Of a stretch of 6,570 bases of DNA, positions 1 to 6,570 are shown in pieces. Each line of letters begins with the position of its first letter. Positions within the stretch are counted from its first letter, which is position 1. The notes beneath the pieces are model-generated. The model was given only the letters and a program-made list of their open reading frames with translations, did no database searches and was not told where the DNA came from. Origin of the DNA: Flavobacteriales bacterium (GTDB taxonomy: Bacteria > Bacteroidota > Bacteroidia > Flavobacteriales_D > Sanyastnellaceae); NCBI GenBank assembly GCA_947457325.1, contig CANGVU010000073.1, forward strand, positions 1 through 6,570, given 5' to 3'. Both the position numbers and the translations under genes were made by a program.

Positions 1-808
1 GAATGACGGGAGGAATGTTGTTACATGTAACAACTGTGATTTGCATATCTCTAATAACGTAACCAATTAAAATTCCATTTCGAAATTCAGAGACTTTTAT
101 GGCAATGTTGTATTCCCCTGCCAACAAAGGAACTGACCAAAGCACATTGCCTGTTAGCGCGTCAATGGTAAAAAGATCTGTTGTCTCAGAAGTCACCTCA
201 TTGGGCAATTCCCATGCTGGGATATCGCCCAAACTCAACGGTAAGCCATCCTCTCCCAAACAGGGAACCAATGCATAGGAGAGCGAATCACCGTCAGGAT
301 CATATGCCGCTGGATTGTGCATCCATGGCTGATAGATACAAGCTTCTTGCGTGGGTGGATTGAGCAATTGAACAGAATTGTTGTGACCCAATCCAGGACT
401 AATGACCAATTGAGATTGAATACCAAAGACTTGCTGAATAGAATTGGTAATGTTCATGACACCGCCATTTCGGTTGGGGTCCTCTACCCTTAAGTTGTAT
501 ACTCCTGGGCCTGCATAAGTATGGTAACCATAATACTCATTTCGCTTGGCATCCGTATTGGGATAGAACAATTCCACCGACCTGGAAAGGCTGTCCAAAT
601 CAGTATCCAAAATATTCTCTGGTTCATCCCCCCAATAAATCTTTAACCAAGGACGGTCAGCAGGTGCTGAAACCTTGGTAATGGTAATGATGGTAACTTT
701 ATAGGTATAGCCCGACACATGCTCATAGATGATTTCACCCGCTCTATTGTGCGTAGCATTGGCACTGAAGGCCATCAGCAACATCACAAAAAGCGATATG
801 TTTTTCAT
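1..808 (-). CDS. Secreted surface protein, N-terminal part (gene runs off the left edge)
   Basis: I read 269 uninterrupted codons from the ATG at 808 to the window edge; the C-terminus is missing. Residues 1-18 form a Sec signal peptide (MKNISLFVMLLMAFSANA) with a likely cut before THNRAGEI. The mature start, the IYWGDEP segment (57-63), the HTYAGPGVYNLRVEDPNRNGG stretch (about 118-138) and DPDGDSLSYAL (170-180) followed by a FTIDALTGNVLWSVP segment match my memory of long Bacteroidota surface proteins that end in a gliding-motility-associated or T9SS type B sorting domain. The DPDGD-to-TGNVLW part resembles a cadherin-like or immunoglobulin-like beta-sandwich repeat. No enzyme motif is visible. 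An in-frame ATG at 817 would add MRW; I prefer 808 because it begins directly with a standard signal peptide. The gene follows the protease by 38 bases on the same strand, so it is probably co-transcribed. Adhesin or matrix roles are inference; the sorting domain lies outside the window and is not seen. Confidence 0.85.
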   Translation of the reverse strand, partial: MKNISLFVMLLMAFSANATHNRAGEIIYEHVSGYTYKVTIITITKVSAPADRPWLKIYWGDEPENILDTDLDSLSRSVELFYPNTDAKRNEYYGYHTYAGPGVYNLRVEDPNRNGGVMNITNSIQQVFGIQSQLVISPGLGHNNSVQLLNPPTQEACIYQPWMHNPAAYDPDGDSLSYALVPCLGEDGLPLSLGDIPAWELPNEVTSETTDLFTIDALTGNVLWSVPLLAGEYNIAIKVSEFRNGILIGYVIRDMQITVVTCNNIPPVI

Positions 809-846
809 CCATCTCATCTTACGAATTTACAGGCTTACATTCCTTT

Positions 847-3459
847 TCAATCATGGATCACCATGATTTTAGATTGATTAACACCATCCGCTGTCTCCCA
901 TTGCATCCAATACAAACCTGTTGGCCATGAGGAAACATCAATCCATCCATTTTGTTCATTGTATTCTGTTTGAACAGCAACACATTTTCCTGTTGCATCA
1001 AAACACAACAATCTGCGCAATTCAGGACCTTCCCAGCGGATAACATCATTGGCAGGATTGGGATAAAATCTCCAATTTTGATTGCTGTTCTCAGCAACAA
1101 TGGTGGCATCCACAATAGTGACACAATAATCCTCAAACTCTCCATAGCTAAAAGCACCGCAAGCTTCAGGCGTTTCACCAGAACCAAACAAACCATAATA
1201 GGTCATTCCTACACGCAAACGCTTGCTACCTATAGATACCGAGCTTGGCACATTAAAGGATCCAGTTGCGGTAGTTGTTGAAGCCTGGCCTGGATCAAAG
1301 ATCAACTCATCATCCGTCCAGGTTCCATCACCATTCCAATCTAGCCAAGCTTTGCAATATTCGTTATAAGAAAAACCACCAAATCCAGGCGTCACGGAAA
1401 TGGAATAGGTCTGACCTATCGACAAGTCAGTTGTTACTCCAGTGTAATCTCCATAGCCACCATCAGAAACAGAAGTATTGTTGATTGAGCCCACTGTGAC
1501 ATTGGCAATCCACTCACCAGATGCATCATTGGTTCCAACGGCACAAGTCGGTATTTCTTGACAAGTAGCACATCCCAAAGTAGAAAAAGCCACCGATCCC
1601 ACAGGTGATCCATTGTCAACACAAATGGAGGATACCGATGCGGTATATGGCGTGCAAGCCATCAATCCCTCAAAAGTAATGGTGGTTTGATCGGTCTCAT
1701 AAGTCCCAATCACACTGGTTCCCTGTATCAACAAAATGGTATATCCTGAAGCAGCCAAAACTGGATTCCAAGTGATGACAGCCAAATCATTTTGGGTGTT
1801 GGTTACATCGATATAGGTAGGATTTACACAACACCCATCTGTTGTAAAATACTGCAACGGAGACCATTCACTTGTCAATGTGTCACATGTTGCTCTGATC
1901 TGGTATTCATAGCTTGCGCAAAACTCCAAACTGCTCAAAGTAGCACTCTGACCCTGTATATTGGACAAGGTTGACCAATTCAAATTTCCTTGAACTCTGT
2001 ATTGAATTTCAAAAGGACCATTGCCAATGCTGCTCCAAGTCATCAGCCTATCTGGTGAAGCGGGAACTGGAGCATCTGCCACTGCAAAAGGTGCTGGGCA
2101 ATCACCCGAAACACATTCGCCTAAAATCAAGTTCAAGCTGTTAAAGACATTGAGTCTGCCTCCGGTTGACACTTCACCAACCAAATTAGAAACAGGATCA
2201 ATACCTGACAAGATATACCCTCTAACCATAATTGCCGCTTGCGCAGGATTGGCATGTGCGATTTCTGCCAAAGATTGACAAGGGGCCGAATACATCAAAG
2301 CCACCGCTCCCGCAACGCAAGGACTAGCGAACGAAGTTCCTGAACTTGCGCTGTACCCGTTATTACCAGCCATCATCACTGATTCACCTGGCGCGCCCAA
2401 ATCAATATGTGTTGTACCAAAACCACTAAAAGTTCTGACATCTGAATTGTTGGTAGCAGTAACTGAAATCAAATAATCACTTGGGCAAGTAGTAGGCATA
2501 TCACCGACATTATCCACATTGACATTGTTGTTGGCTGTTGCTGCGCAACTCAAAATACCGTAGTGACCTAGGGTATCATACATAGCGCACCACAACGGAT
2601 AATTGTTGGCTGCCGCATTGTCAATTCCCCAAGAGCTGTTGGTTACCACCACAAAAGCCCCTTGACTTCCATTTGTACTATTGTACAACTGTCGCATCAC
2701 CAATGGATAGGTATAAGCAGCAATGGCATTGGCTTCTGAGATTCCACCCATCTGCACCTGCATCAACTTCACGTCCCAATTCACCCCTGCCACGCCCATT
2801 CCATTGTTACCTTTGGAACCAATCATGCTGCTCACTTGTGTCCCGTGATTACCGTTTGAAGAGTTATCCGTGTTGTTGCTCACATTCCATCCATCATAAT
2901 CATCAACATATCCATTGTTGTCATCGTCCAACCCATTACCTGCAATCTCATTTACGTTGACCCAATGGTTGGGTAAAATATCTTCTTGATCCCATTTCGA
3001 ACCCTGTGTTTCCACAATACAAGCCACAATCTCATCTCCCATTGGCGTCAATCCACCGGTTGTGATATCCCAAGCTAATTCACTATCGATGTCGTTGTCT
3101 TGTGGATCAATGTGGTGCCATTGGCTGCCAAAGATTGGATCATTGGGTGTAAGACGATCTTCTATCAAATGATTGAACTGAGCCGCTTGAACTTGCGGCA
3201 AACTTTGACAATAACGCAAAATCTCTTCCTCACTCACTCCATCCCAATCCCAACGAAACAAATGAATGCGCATGGGTGATGAAACATTCTGTTCCCAATG
3301 GAAATTCAGAAATGTCCCTAAATCCCTATTGACAGATAAGACAACTTCATCAGGTTCAAAACCCTTTGTCAATTGAATCAAAACTTCCTTCTGAACATGG
3401 TCCTGTCCCAACATAGGAAGGACAACGAAACACATGATGACTACAATTATTTTTTTCAT
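847..3459 (-). CDS. Subtilisin-like (S8) serine peptidase with FN3-like, GEVED and T9SS sorting domains
   Basis: This 870-residue protein should be exported by Sec and then T9SS and act at or beyond the cell surface. A signal peptide spans about residues 1-18 ([18 protein letters not shown]). A propeptide-like region covers about 20-105. The S8 domain spans about 105-445: catalytic His205 in NHGTQV, catalytic Ser376 in SGTSFASP, a probable oxyanion Asn near 310-311 in ATANNN, and the family's GNGLDDDNNGYVDDYDGWN stretch at 174-192. The slot for the catalytic Asp reads VETQG (149-153), so Glu150 replaces it. Two FN3-like domains follow (about 452-540 and 546-630), each with paired cysteines. 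A GEVED domain lies at about 695-782, ending in YGEFEDYCV. Residues 796-870 are a type A T9SS sorting domain, beginning FYPNPANDVIRW and ending KIMVIHD. The ATG overlaps the murF-alr stop by 4 bases, which supports this start. Substrate unknown; activity uncertain because of Glu150. Confidence 0.93.
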   Translation of the reverse strand: MKKIIVVIMCFVVLPMLGQDHVQKEVLIQLTKGFEPDEVVLSVNRDLGTFLNFHWEQNVSSPMRIHLFRWDWDGVSEEEILRYCQSLPQVQAAQFNHLIEDRLTPNDPIFGSQWHHIDPQDNDIDSELAWDITTGGLTPMGDEIVACIVETQGSKWDQEDILPNHWVNVNEIAGNGLDDDNNGYVDDYDGWNVSNNTDNSSNGNHGTQVSSMIGSKGNNGMGVAGVNWDVKLMQVQMGGISEANAIAAYTYPLVMRQLYNSTNGSQGAFVVVTNSSWGIDNAAANNYPLWCAMYDTLGHYGILSCAATANNNVNVDNVGDMPTTCPSDYLISVTATNNSDVRTFSGFGTTHIDLGAPGESVMMAGNNGYSASSGTSFASPCVAGAVALMYSAPCQSLAEIAHANPAQAAIMVRGYILSGIDPVSNLVGEVSTGGRLNVFNSLNLILGECVSGDCPAPFAVADAPVPASPDRLMTWSSIGNGPFEIQYRVQGNLNWSTLSNIQGQSATLSSLEFCASYEYQIRATCDTLTSEWSPLQYFTTDGCCVNPTYIDVTNTQNDLAVITWNPVLAASGYTILLIQGTSVIGTYETDQTTITFEGLMACTPYTASVSSICVDNGSPVGSVAFSTLGCATCQEIPTCAVGTNDASGEWIANVTVGSINNTSVSDGGYGDYTGVTTDLSIGQTYSISVTPGFGGFSYNEYCKAWLDWNGDGTWTDDELIFDPGQASTTTATGSFNVPSSVSIGSKRLRVGMTYYGLFGSGETPEACGAFSYGEFEDYCVTIVDATIVAENSNQNWRFYPNPANDVIRWEGPELRRLLCFDATGKCVAVQTEYNEQNGWIDVSSWPTGLYWMQWETADGVNQSKIMVIHD
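849..868. other. Short inverted repeat at the protease stop codon
   Basis: AATCATGG (849-856) and CCATGATT (861-868) are perfect 8-base inverted copies around a 4-base loop. In the minus-strand transcript the hairpin covers the last codons of the protease and touches its TGA stop. The stem is AU-rich and no U-run follows (the next bases are GAAAAGGAATG), so it is not a convincing intrinsic terminator. It may be a weak mRNA structure between protease and downstream gene, or simply chance within coding sequence. Confidence 0.35.
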
Positions 3460-5858
3460 TGTTTGATAAATATTCTTTTTACTCGATTTGATATTCCCGT
3501 CAAAATTTCATAAGAAATGGTTCCACACCAAGTCGCCATTTCATGAATATCGATATTTTTTCCAAAAATCTCTACCTCATCCCCTTCTTTGACACTTAAT
3601 CCTGAGACATCCACCATGGTCATATCCATGCATACGCGACCTACAATTGCGCAGCGCTTACCATTGACCCAAACACTTCCCTTGCCATTGCTCAATAATC
3701 TTGGCAACCCATCTGCATAGCCAACAGGTAAAACGGCCAATTGAATCGACCTCGAATGAGTCTCACTTCTCCCATATCCAATGGATTCGCCGGGATCAAC
3801 TGTTTTCACTTGAGAGATGTGTGTCTTCCAAATACAAGTAGTCTTTAAATGCAACTGACGCTCTTGATTAGAGCTTGAACCATATAGTCCAATGCCCAAC
3901 CTGACCATATCCAATTGGGCTGTTGGCCAACGCTCAATAGCACCTGAATTGGCCGCGTGGGCCATTACTCCTGGATTCAATAATTTGGCCTTTGACACAA
4001 CGGATTCAAACTTTCTCAATTGCTCACGCGTAAAGTCATCGTGCTGCTCATCTTCGGATGCGGCTAGATGGGTTAATACCGAAAGCAATTGTACATCCTT
4101 TCTTGACTCTATTATTCCAGCAACAATTTCCCATTCAGATGGTTCGATACCCAATCTGCGCATACCTGTATCCACCTTCACATGAATGCCCAATACCTTG
4201 GTTGGATCCACCACGTCCTTTTGACGCAGCATAGCACGGAAGGAATCCAAAGAATAAACTTCTGGTTCAAGATTGAAATCCAATAAAGCCTTTACACTCT
4301 GCTGTTCAGGATTCATGACCATTATGGGCAGCGAAATGCCTGCTTGACGCAGCGCGACACCCTCATCGACATAGGCAACCCCGATATAATCTACATGTTG
4401 AAATGCTTGTGATTGAGCTATACCAACTGCTCCCAGTCCATAGGCATCAGCCTTAATCATCACCATCATCTTAACTTGCGGTTGCAATAGAGAACGATAA
4501 TAATTCAAATTGTGCTGCACAGCCTCCAAATCAATCTCCAATCTGGTCAAATGATTCTTGGCTTGCAATCGATGAACAATTTCTTCAAACTTGCTTTTCC
4601 GTGCACCCTTGATTAATACAATGGACCCCGCCCAAGACTCTTTATTTATGTTGTTCAGAAAGTCAACAACGTTAGTATATACCTCAGCGCCCTTGGGCGA
4701 AACCATTCGCCACTGCTCTCCAATCAAAACAACACGACTCCATGGATAAGCTTGGAATTCATGCTGAATCAATTCATATTGATGCGCATCTGCCTGAGGA
4801 ATATCTGACAAGATCAAAACGTGGGGATGGTTTTTTTGCAAGCGCCACACATCTTGCATGGCCAATTTCAATGAAGAAACATCAAAAGAATAGGCGTCGT
4901 TGATTAGAATAGAATCGTCTATTCCTTCTACTTGCTCCATTCTCATATCCAACGCAGATAGGCTTTCAACACCAGCAATAGCCTGCTCAATTGGCACACC
5001 CAGTTGCAAAGCGGTGACCAAAGCAGTCATGGCATTGCCACATTCAATTTCAGATACAAAAGGAAAAGTCACTGTAAATACTTCACCCTTCCAATTCACC
5101 TCAGCTTGACGCAAAGTTGCAGTGTTAACCCAATTTACTTTCCAATGGCAATTATGACCTTTACCCCACTGATAGAACATTTCATTCCCCATCTCCATTT
5201 CAGGAGAAACAACCGGAATTGTGTTTTGAAACAACTTCATTTTCTCAGAAAGCAATGATTCTTGACTGGGGAAATTACTCAAATGCGCATGTCCCAGGTG
5301 TGTAAAAACACCTAATGTGGGTTGAATCATTTCGTGCAAACTTTTCATTTCATTGGGCATCGAAATGCCCGCCTCAATGATGGCCAACTGATGTTGTTCA
5401 TTAATCTGTAGCAATGACAAAGCAACACCCAACTGTGAGTTATAGCTTCTGGGACTTCTGCAAATATTAAAATGGGTACTGCACAATTGATTCAACCACT
5501 CCTTGACCATGGTCTTGCCATTGCTTCCGGTAATTCCAACCACAGGGATATTAAATCGTTCACGATGATGACGGGCTAGCAATTGCAAAGCTGCCACTAC
5601 ATCCTTCACTACGATTTGTGCACAAGACACACCTACAAGTTCTCTTTGTACTACAGCACAAATTAATCCTTTATCCGCAGCCGACTTGACGTAATTGTGG
5701 CCATCTGCTAAATCAGTAGCAATTGCAAAAAATAAAGTTCTATTTGGAAGACCAATATTTCTGGTATCTATAGAAAATTCTGTAACAATCCCCTGATCAT
5801 TGCCGATGATGGGGACATTCAATATTTGGGCAATTTCAACAAGGGTATAACCCATCAT
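3456..5858 (-). CDS. murF-alr: Bifunctional UDP-MurNAc-tripeptide:D-Ala-D-Ala ligase / alanine racemase
   Basis: This 800-residue cytoplasmic fusion supplies two peptidoglycan steps: the Alr half interconverts L- and D-alanine with pyridoxal phosphate, and the MurF half uses ATP to add D-Ala-D-Ala to UDP-MurNAc-tripeptide. The MurF half is about residues 1-432. It shows the N-terminal substrate fold (DTRNI 31-35, DGHNYV 52-57), the ATP loop GITGSNGKT (108-116), [10 protein letters not shown] (162-171), SEKMKLF with the probably carbamylated Lys206, MRMEQVEG (305-312) and [12 protein letters not shown] (415-426). The Alr half is about 437-800. It shows the PLP lysine Lys469 in [22 protein letters not shown] (559-570), LTHLAASED (595-603), RLGIGLYG (653-660), the presumed catalytic Tyr714 in PVGYADG, and [12 protein letters not shown] (740-751). 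The fusion is known across Bacteroidota. Its ATG overlaps the tdk stop (ATGA), suggesting translational coupling; a second Met follows at once. MurF motifs HLGHAHL and NDAYSFD differ from the common NIGxAHL and NDxYNAxP. Confidence 0.97.
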   Translation of the reverse strand: MMGYTLVEIAQILNVPIIGNDQGIVTEFSIDTRNIGLPNRTLFFAIATDLADGHNYVKSAADKGLICAVVQRELVGVSCAQIVVKDVVAALQLLARHHRERFNIPVVGITGSNGKTMVKEWLNQLCSTHFNICRSPRSYNSQLGVALSLLQINEQHQLAIIEAGISMPNEMKSLHEMIQPTLGVFTHLGHAHLSNFPSQESLLSEKMKLFQNTIPVVSPEMEMGNEMFYQWGKGHNCHWKVNWVNTATLRQAEVNWKGEVFTVTFPFVSEIECGNAMTALVTALQLGVPIEQAIAGVESLSALDMRMEQVEGIDDSILINDAYSFDVSSLKLAMQDVWRLQKNHPHVLILSDIPQADAHQYELIQHEFQAYPWSRVVLIGEQWRMVSPKGAEVYTNVVDFLNNINKESWAGSIVLIKGARKSKFEEIVHRLQAKNHLTRLEIDLEAVQHNLNYYRSLLQPQVKMMVMIKADAYGLGAVGIAQSQAFQHVDYIGVAYVDEGVALRQAGISLPIMVMNPEQQSVKALLDFNLEPEVYSLDSFRAMLRQKDVVDPTKVLGIHVKVDTGMRRLGIEPSEWEIVAGIIESRKDVQLLSVLTHLAASEDEQHDDFTREQLRKFESVVSKAKLLNPGVMAHAANSGAIERWPTAQLDMVRLGIGLYGSSSNQERQLHLKTTCIWKTHISQVKTVDPGESIGYGRSETHSRSIQLAVLPVGYADGLPRLLSNGKGSVWVNGKRCAIVGRVCMDMTMVDVSGLSVKEGDEVEIFGKNIDIHEMATWCGTISYEILTGISNRVKRIFIKQ

Positions 5859-6451
5859 GACTCATTGGACTTTTTGTTCTTCATGCGCTCTTGAAAGGCT
5901 TGTCTGGACAAAGGAACGTACTTGTCCTTTTCTCCCAACTGCACCAAACTTTCCTCATCCGAAAAACGGTAAGAGTGATGGGCAAGATCTCCGGTATCCA
6001 CACAAATGGCATGCACTTTAGTCACGTATTCCGCTATGGCCAAAAGATGCGGCATGGGCCCAAAAGGCCGTCCCAGGTAGTCCATGTCCAAACCTGCAAC
6101 AATTACCCTAATCCCTGCATTGGCCAAGTGGTTGCATACCTCTACAATTCCTTCATCAAAAAACTGCGCTTCATCAATGCCTACTACATCCACATCAGAA
6201 GCCAAGAAAGGAATCTGAGATGAGTGCGGGACTGGTGTGGATCTGATGGATGTCCCGATGTGACTGATCACCTGATCATCACTGTAGCGTGTATCCAAAG
6301 CCGGTTTAAAAATCTCCACTTTTAATTTGGCAAATTCTGCCCTGCGCATGCGGCGAATGAGCTCCTCCGTTTTTCCACTAAACATAGAGCCGCAGATCAC
6401 CTCGATCCAGCCCCGTGTTCTTCCTCTATTGGAACCATTCTCCAAAAACAT
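5855..6451 (-). CDS. tdk: Thymidine kinase (TK1-like, type II)
   Basis: Cytoplasmic enzyme of pyrimidine salvage that phosphorylates thymidine or deoxyuridine with ATP. From this start the protein has 198 residues, normal for the family. It begins MFLEN and shows [17 protein letters not shown], with the ATP P-loop GSMFSGKT at 21-28, [10 protein letters not shown] (47-56), [10 protein letters not shown] (63-72), the Mg/catalytic motif GIDEAQFF with the presumed base Glu94, [17 protein letters not shown] (118-134) and the lasso region around VTKVHAIC (143-150). The usual zinc ligands are mostly absent: the CxxCG motif reads CVDTG, and the C-terminal cysteine pair is replaced by PLSRQAF. Tdks of related bacteria, as I remember them, share this loss. 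An upstream in-frame ATG at 6469 would add MLPLKA. I chose 6451 because homologues usually start MFLEN and because a TAnnTTTG promoter motif lies between the two ATGs. The gene leads the minus-strand cluster and overlaps murF-alr by 4 bases. Confidence 0.96.
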   Translation of the reverse strand: MFLENGSNRGRTRGWIEVICGSMFSGKTEELIRRMRRAEFAKLKVEIFKPALDTRYSDDQVISHIGTSIRSTPVPHSSQIPFLASDVDVVGIDEAQFFDEGIVEVCNHLANAGIRVIVAGLDMDYLGRPFGPMPHLLAIAEYVTKVHAICVDTGDLAHHSYRFSDEESLVQLGEKDKYVPLSRQAFQERMKNKKSNES

Positions 6452-6457
6452 AGCCTT

Positions 6458-6465
6458 CAAAGGTA
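6458..6465 (-). promoter_or_regulatory. Candidate Bacteroidota -7 element (TACCTTTG) for the tdk operon
   Basis: Read on the minus strand, TACCTTTG fits TAnnTTTG exactly and ends 6 bases before the tdk ATG at 6451. Transcription would begin at or next to that ATG, giving a leaderless or nearly leaderless mRNA. This would also make the upstream ATG at 6469 unusable, since it lies before the transcript start. No TTG sits at the usual -33 spacing, so the call is tentative. It would drive tdk, murF-alr, the protease and probably the last gene. Confidence 0.35.
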
Positions 6466-6488
6466 GCATAAAATTGCGGGGGATTTCG

Positions 6489-6496
6489 TAGGTTTG
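6489..6496 (+). promoter_or_regulatory. Candidate Bacteroidota -7 element (TAGGTTTG) for yebC
   Basis: TAGGTTTG matches the Bacteroidota sigma-ABfr -7 consensus TAnnTTTG at every fixed position and faces yebC. Transcription starting about 6-8 bases downstream would give a leader of roughly 15 bases. I see no TTG at the expected -33 spacing (17-23 bases upstream); the nearest, at 6474-6476, is only 12 bases away. The match could be chance, but this is the only intergenic DNA in front of the gene. Confidence 0.4.
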
Positions 6497-6517
6497 TGGT
6501 CCAAATTAGAATTGATT

Positions 6518-6570
6518 ATGGGTCGCATATTTGAGAAGAGAAAACACAAAATGTTTGCACGATACGACAA
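6518..6570 (+). CDS. yebC: YebC/PmpR-family protein, N-terminal fragment (runs off the right edge)
   Basis: Only the first 17 codons and two bases of the next are inside the window. They read MGRIFEKRKHKMFARYD, with a partial codon (aa.) that fits Lys. This matches the conserved N-terminus of one Bacteroidota branch of the YebC/PmpR family, which begins MGR-F-RK-KM-ARYDKMAK. Family members were first described as DNA-binding transcriptional regulators, and newer work links some to helping ribosomes through proline-rich stretches; which applies here cannot be told from 17 residues. The gene is divergent from tdk across a short intergenic region, with a TAGGTTTG promoter-like motif about 21 bases before the ATG. 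The call rests on a short but distinctive match from memory. An unrelated ORF of this composition is unlikely but not excluded. Confidence 0.78.
   Translation, partial: MGRIFEKRKHKMFARYD

Noticed and set aside
235..426. Minus-strand 63-codon frame near the left edge
   Set aside because: A different frame of the same strand is open for 269 codons with a signal peptide and conserved motifs, so this short frame is a shadow.
809..846. Possible terminator between the protease and the last gene
   Set aside because: The gap has no stem-loop followed by a T-run on the minus strand; the only hairpin nearby (849-868) lacks a U-tract.
858..1196. Minus-strand 112-codon frame within the protease C-terminus
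   Set aside because: It is an out-of-frame reading of the GEVED and sorting-domain region. The main frame there is clearly coding, so this is a shadow and not evidence of a frameshift.
952..1484. Two plus-strand open frames (952-1281 and 1275-1484) opposite the protease 3' half
   Set aside because: They lie wholly within the well-supported protease gene on the other strand, have no recognisable domain, and have compositions expected from antisense reading.
2021..2960. Plus-strand open frames at 2021-2278 and 2673-2960
   Set aside because: They are antisense to the S8 and FN3 coding regions; the translations are low in motif content, rich in Ser/His/Cys/Pro, and match nothing I know.
5891..6223. 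Plus-strand 110-codon frame opposite tdk
   Set aside because: It lies entirely antisense to the catalytic core of tdk and has no recognisable domain.
6452..6469. Start of tdk at 6469, giving MLPLKA as extra N-terminal residues
   Set aside because: Homologues as I recall them begin MFLEN, which fits the ATG at 6451, and a promoter-like TACCTTTG lies between the two ATGs. It cannot be fully excluded.

Overview
The window looks like chromosomal DNA from a Bacteroidota member, most likely a marine or freshwater Flavobacteriales lineage of the Cryomorphaceae/Schleiferiaceae/Crocinitomicaceae type. The evidence is a fused MurF-alanine racemase (a Bacteroidota arrangement), a protease with a C-terminal type IX secretion (T9SS) sorting domain, a thymidine kinase without the usual zinc cysteines, TAnnTTTG-type promoter elements, no clear Shine-Dalgarno sites, and moderate GC. 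The genus is inferred from protein style only.

Layout. Four genes run on the minus strand, read from right to left. They are tdk (6451-5855), a bifunctional murF-alr (5858-3456), a T9SS-exported subtilisin-like protease (3459-847), and the N-terminal 269 codons of a large secreted protein that leaves the window at base 1 (808-1). tdk/murF-alr and murF-alr/protease each overlap by 4 bases (ATGA). The fourth gene starts only 38 bases after the protease stop, and I see no convincing intrinsic terminator in that gap. The four are probably one transcription unit. On the plus strand the first 17 codons of a YebC/PmpR-family gene start at 6518 and leave the window at 6570. A 66-bp divergent region separates it from tdk and holds one TAnnTTTG motif facing each way.

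How the genes fit together. Tdk salvages thymidine. MurF-Alr supplies D-alanine and attaches D-Ala-D-Ala to the peptidoglycan precursor. The two downstream products carry Sec signal peptides and belong to the cell surface or exterior. The first three genes are tied by translational overlap, but no shared biochemical pathway is evident.

The most unusual observation is the protease active site. The His and Ser of the subtilisin triad are clear, but the slot normally held by Asp carries Glu150, in an ETQG sequence one residue longer than the usual DTG. I found no RNA genes, mobile elements, CRISPR arrays or prophage signatures, and no stretch over 300 bases lacks a gene. I do not see a clear undescribed multi-gene system.
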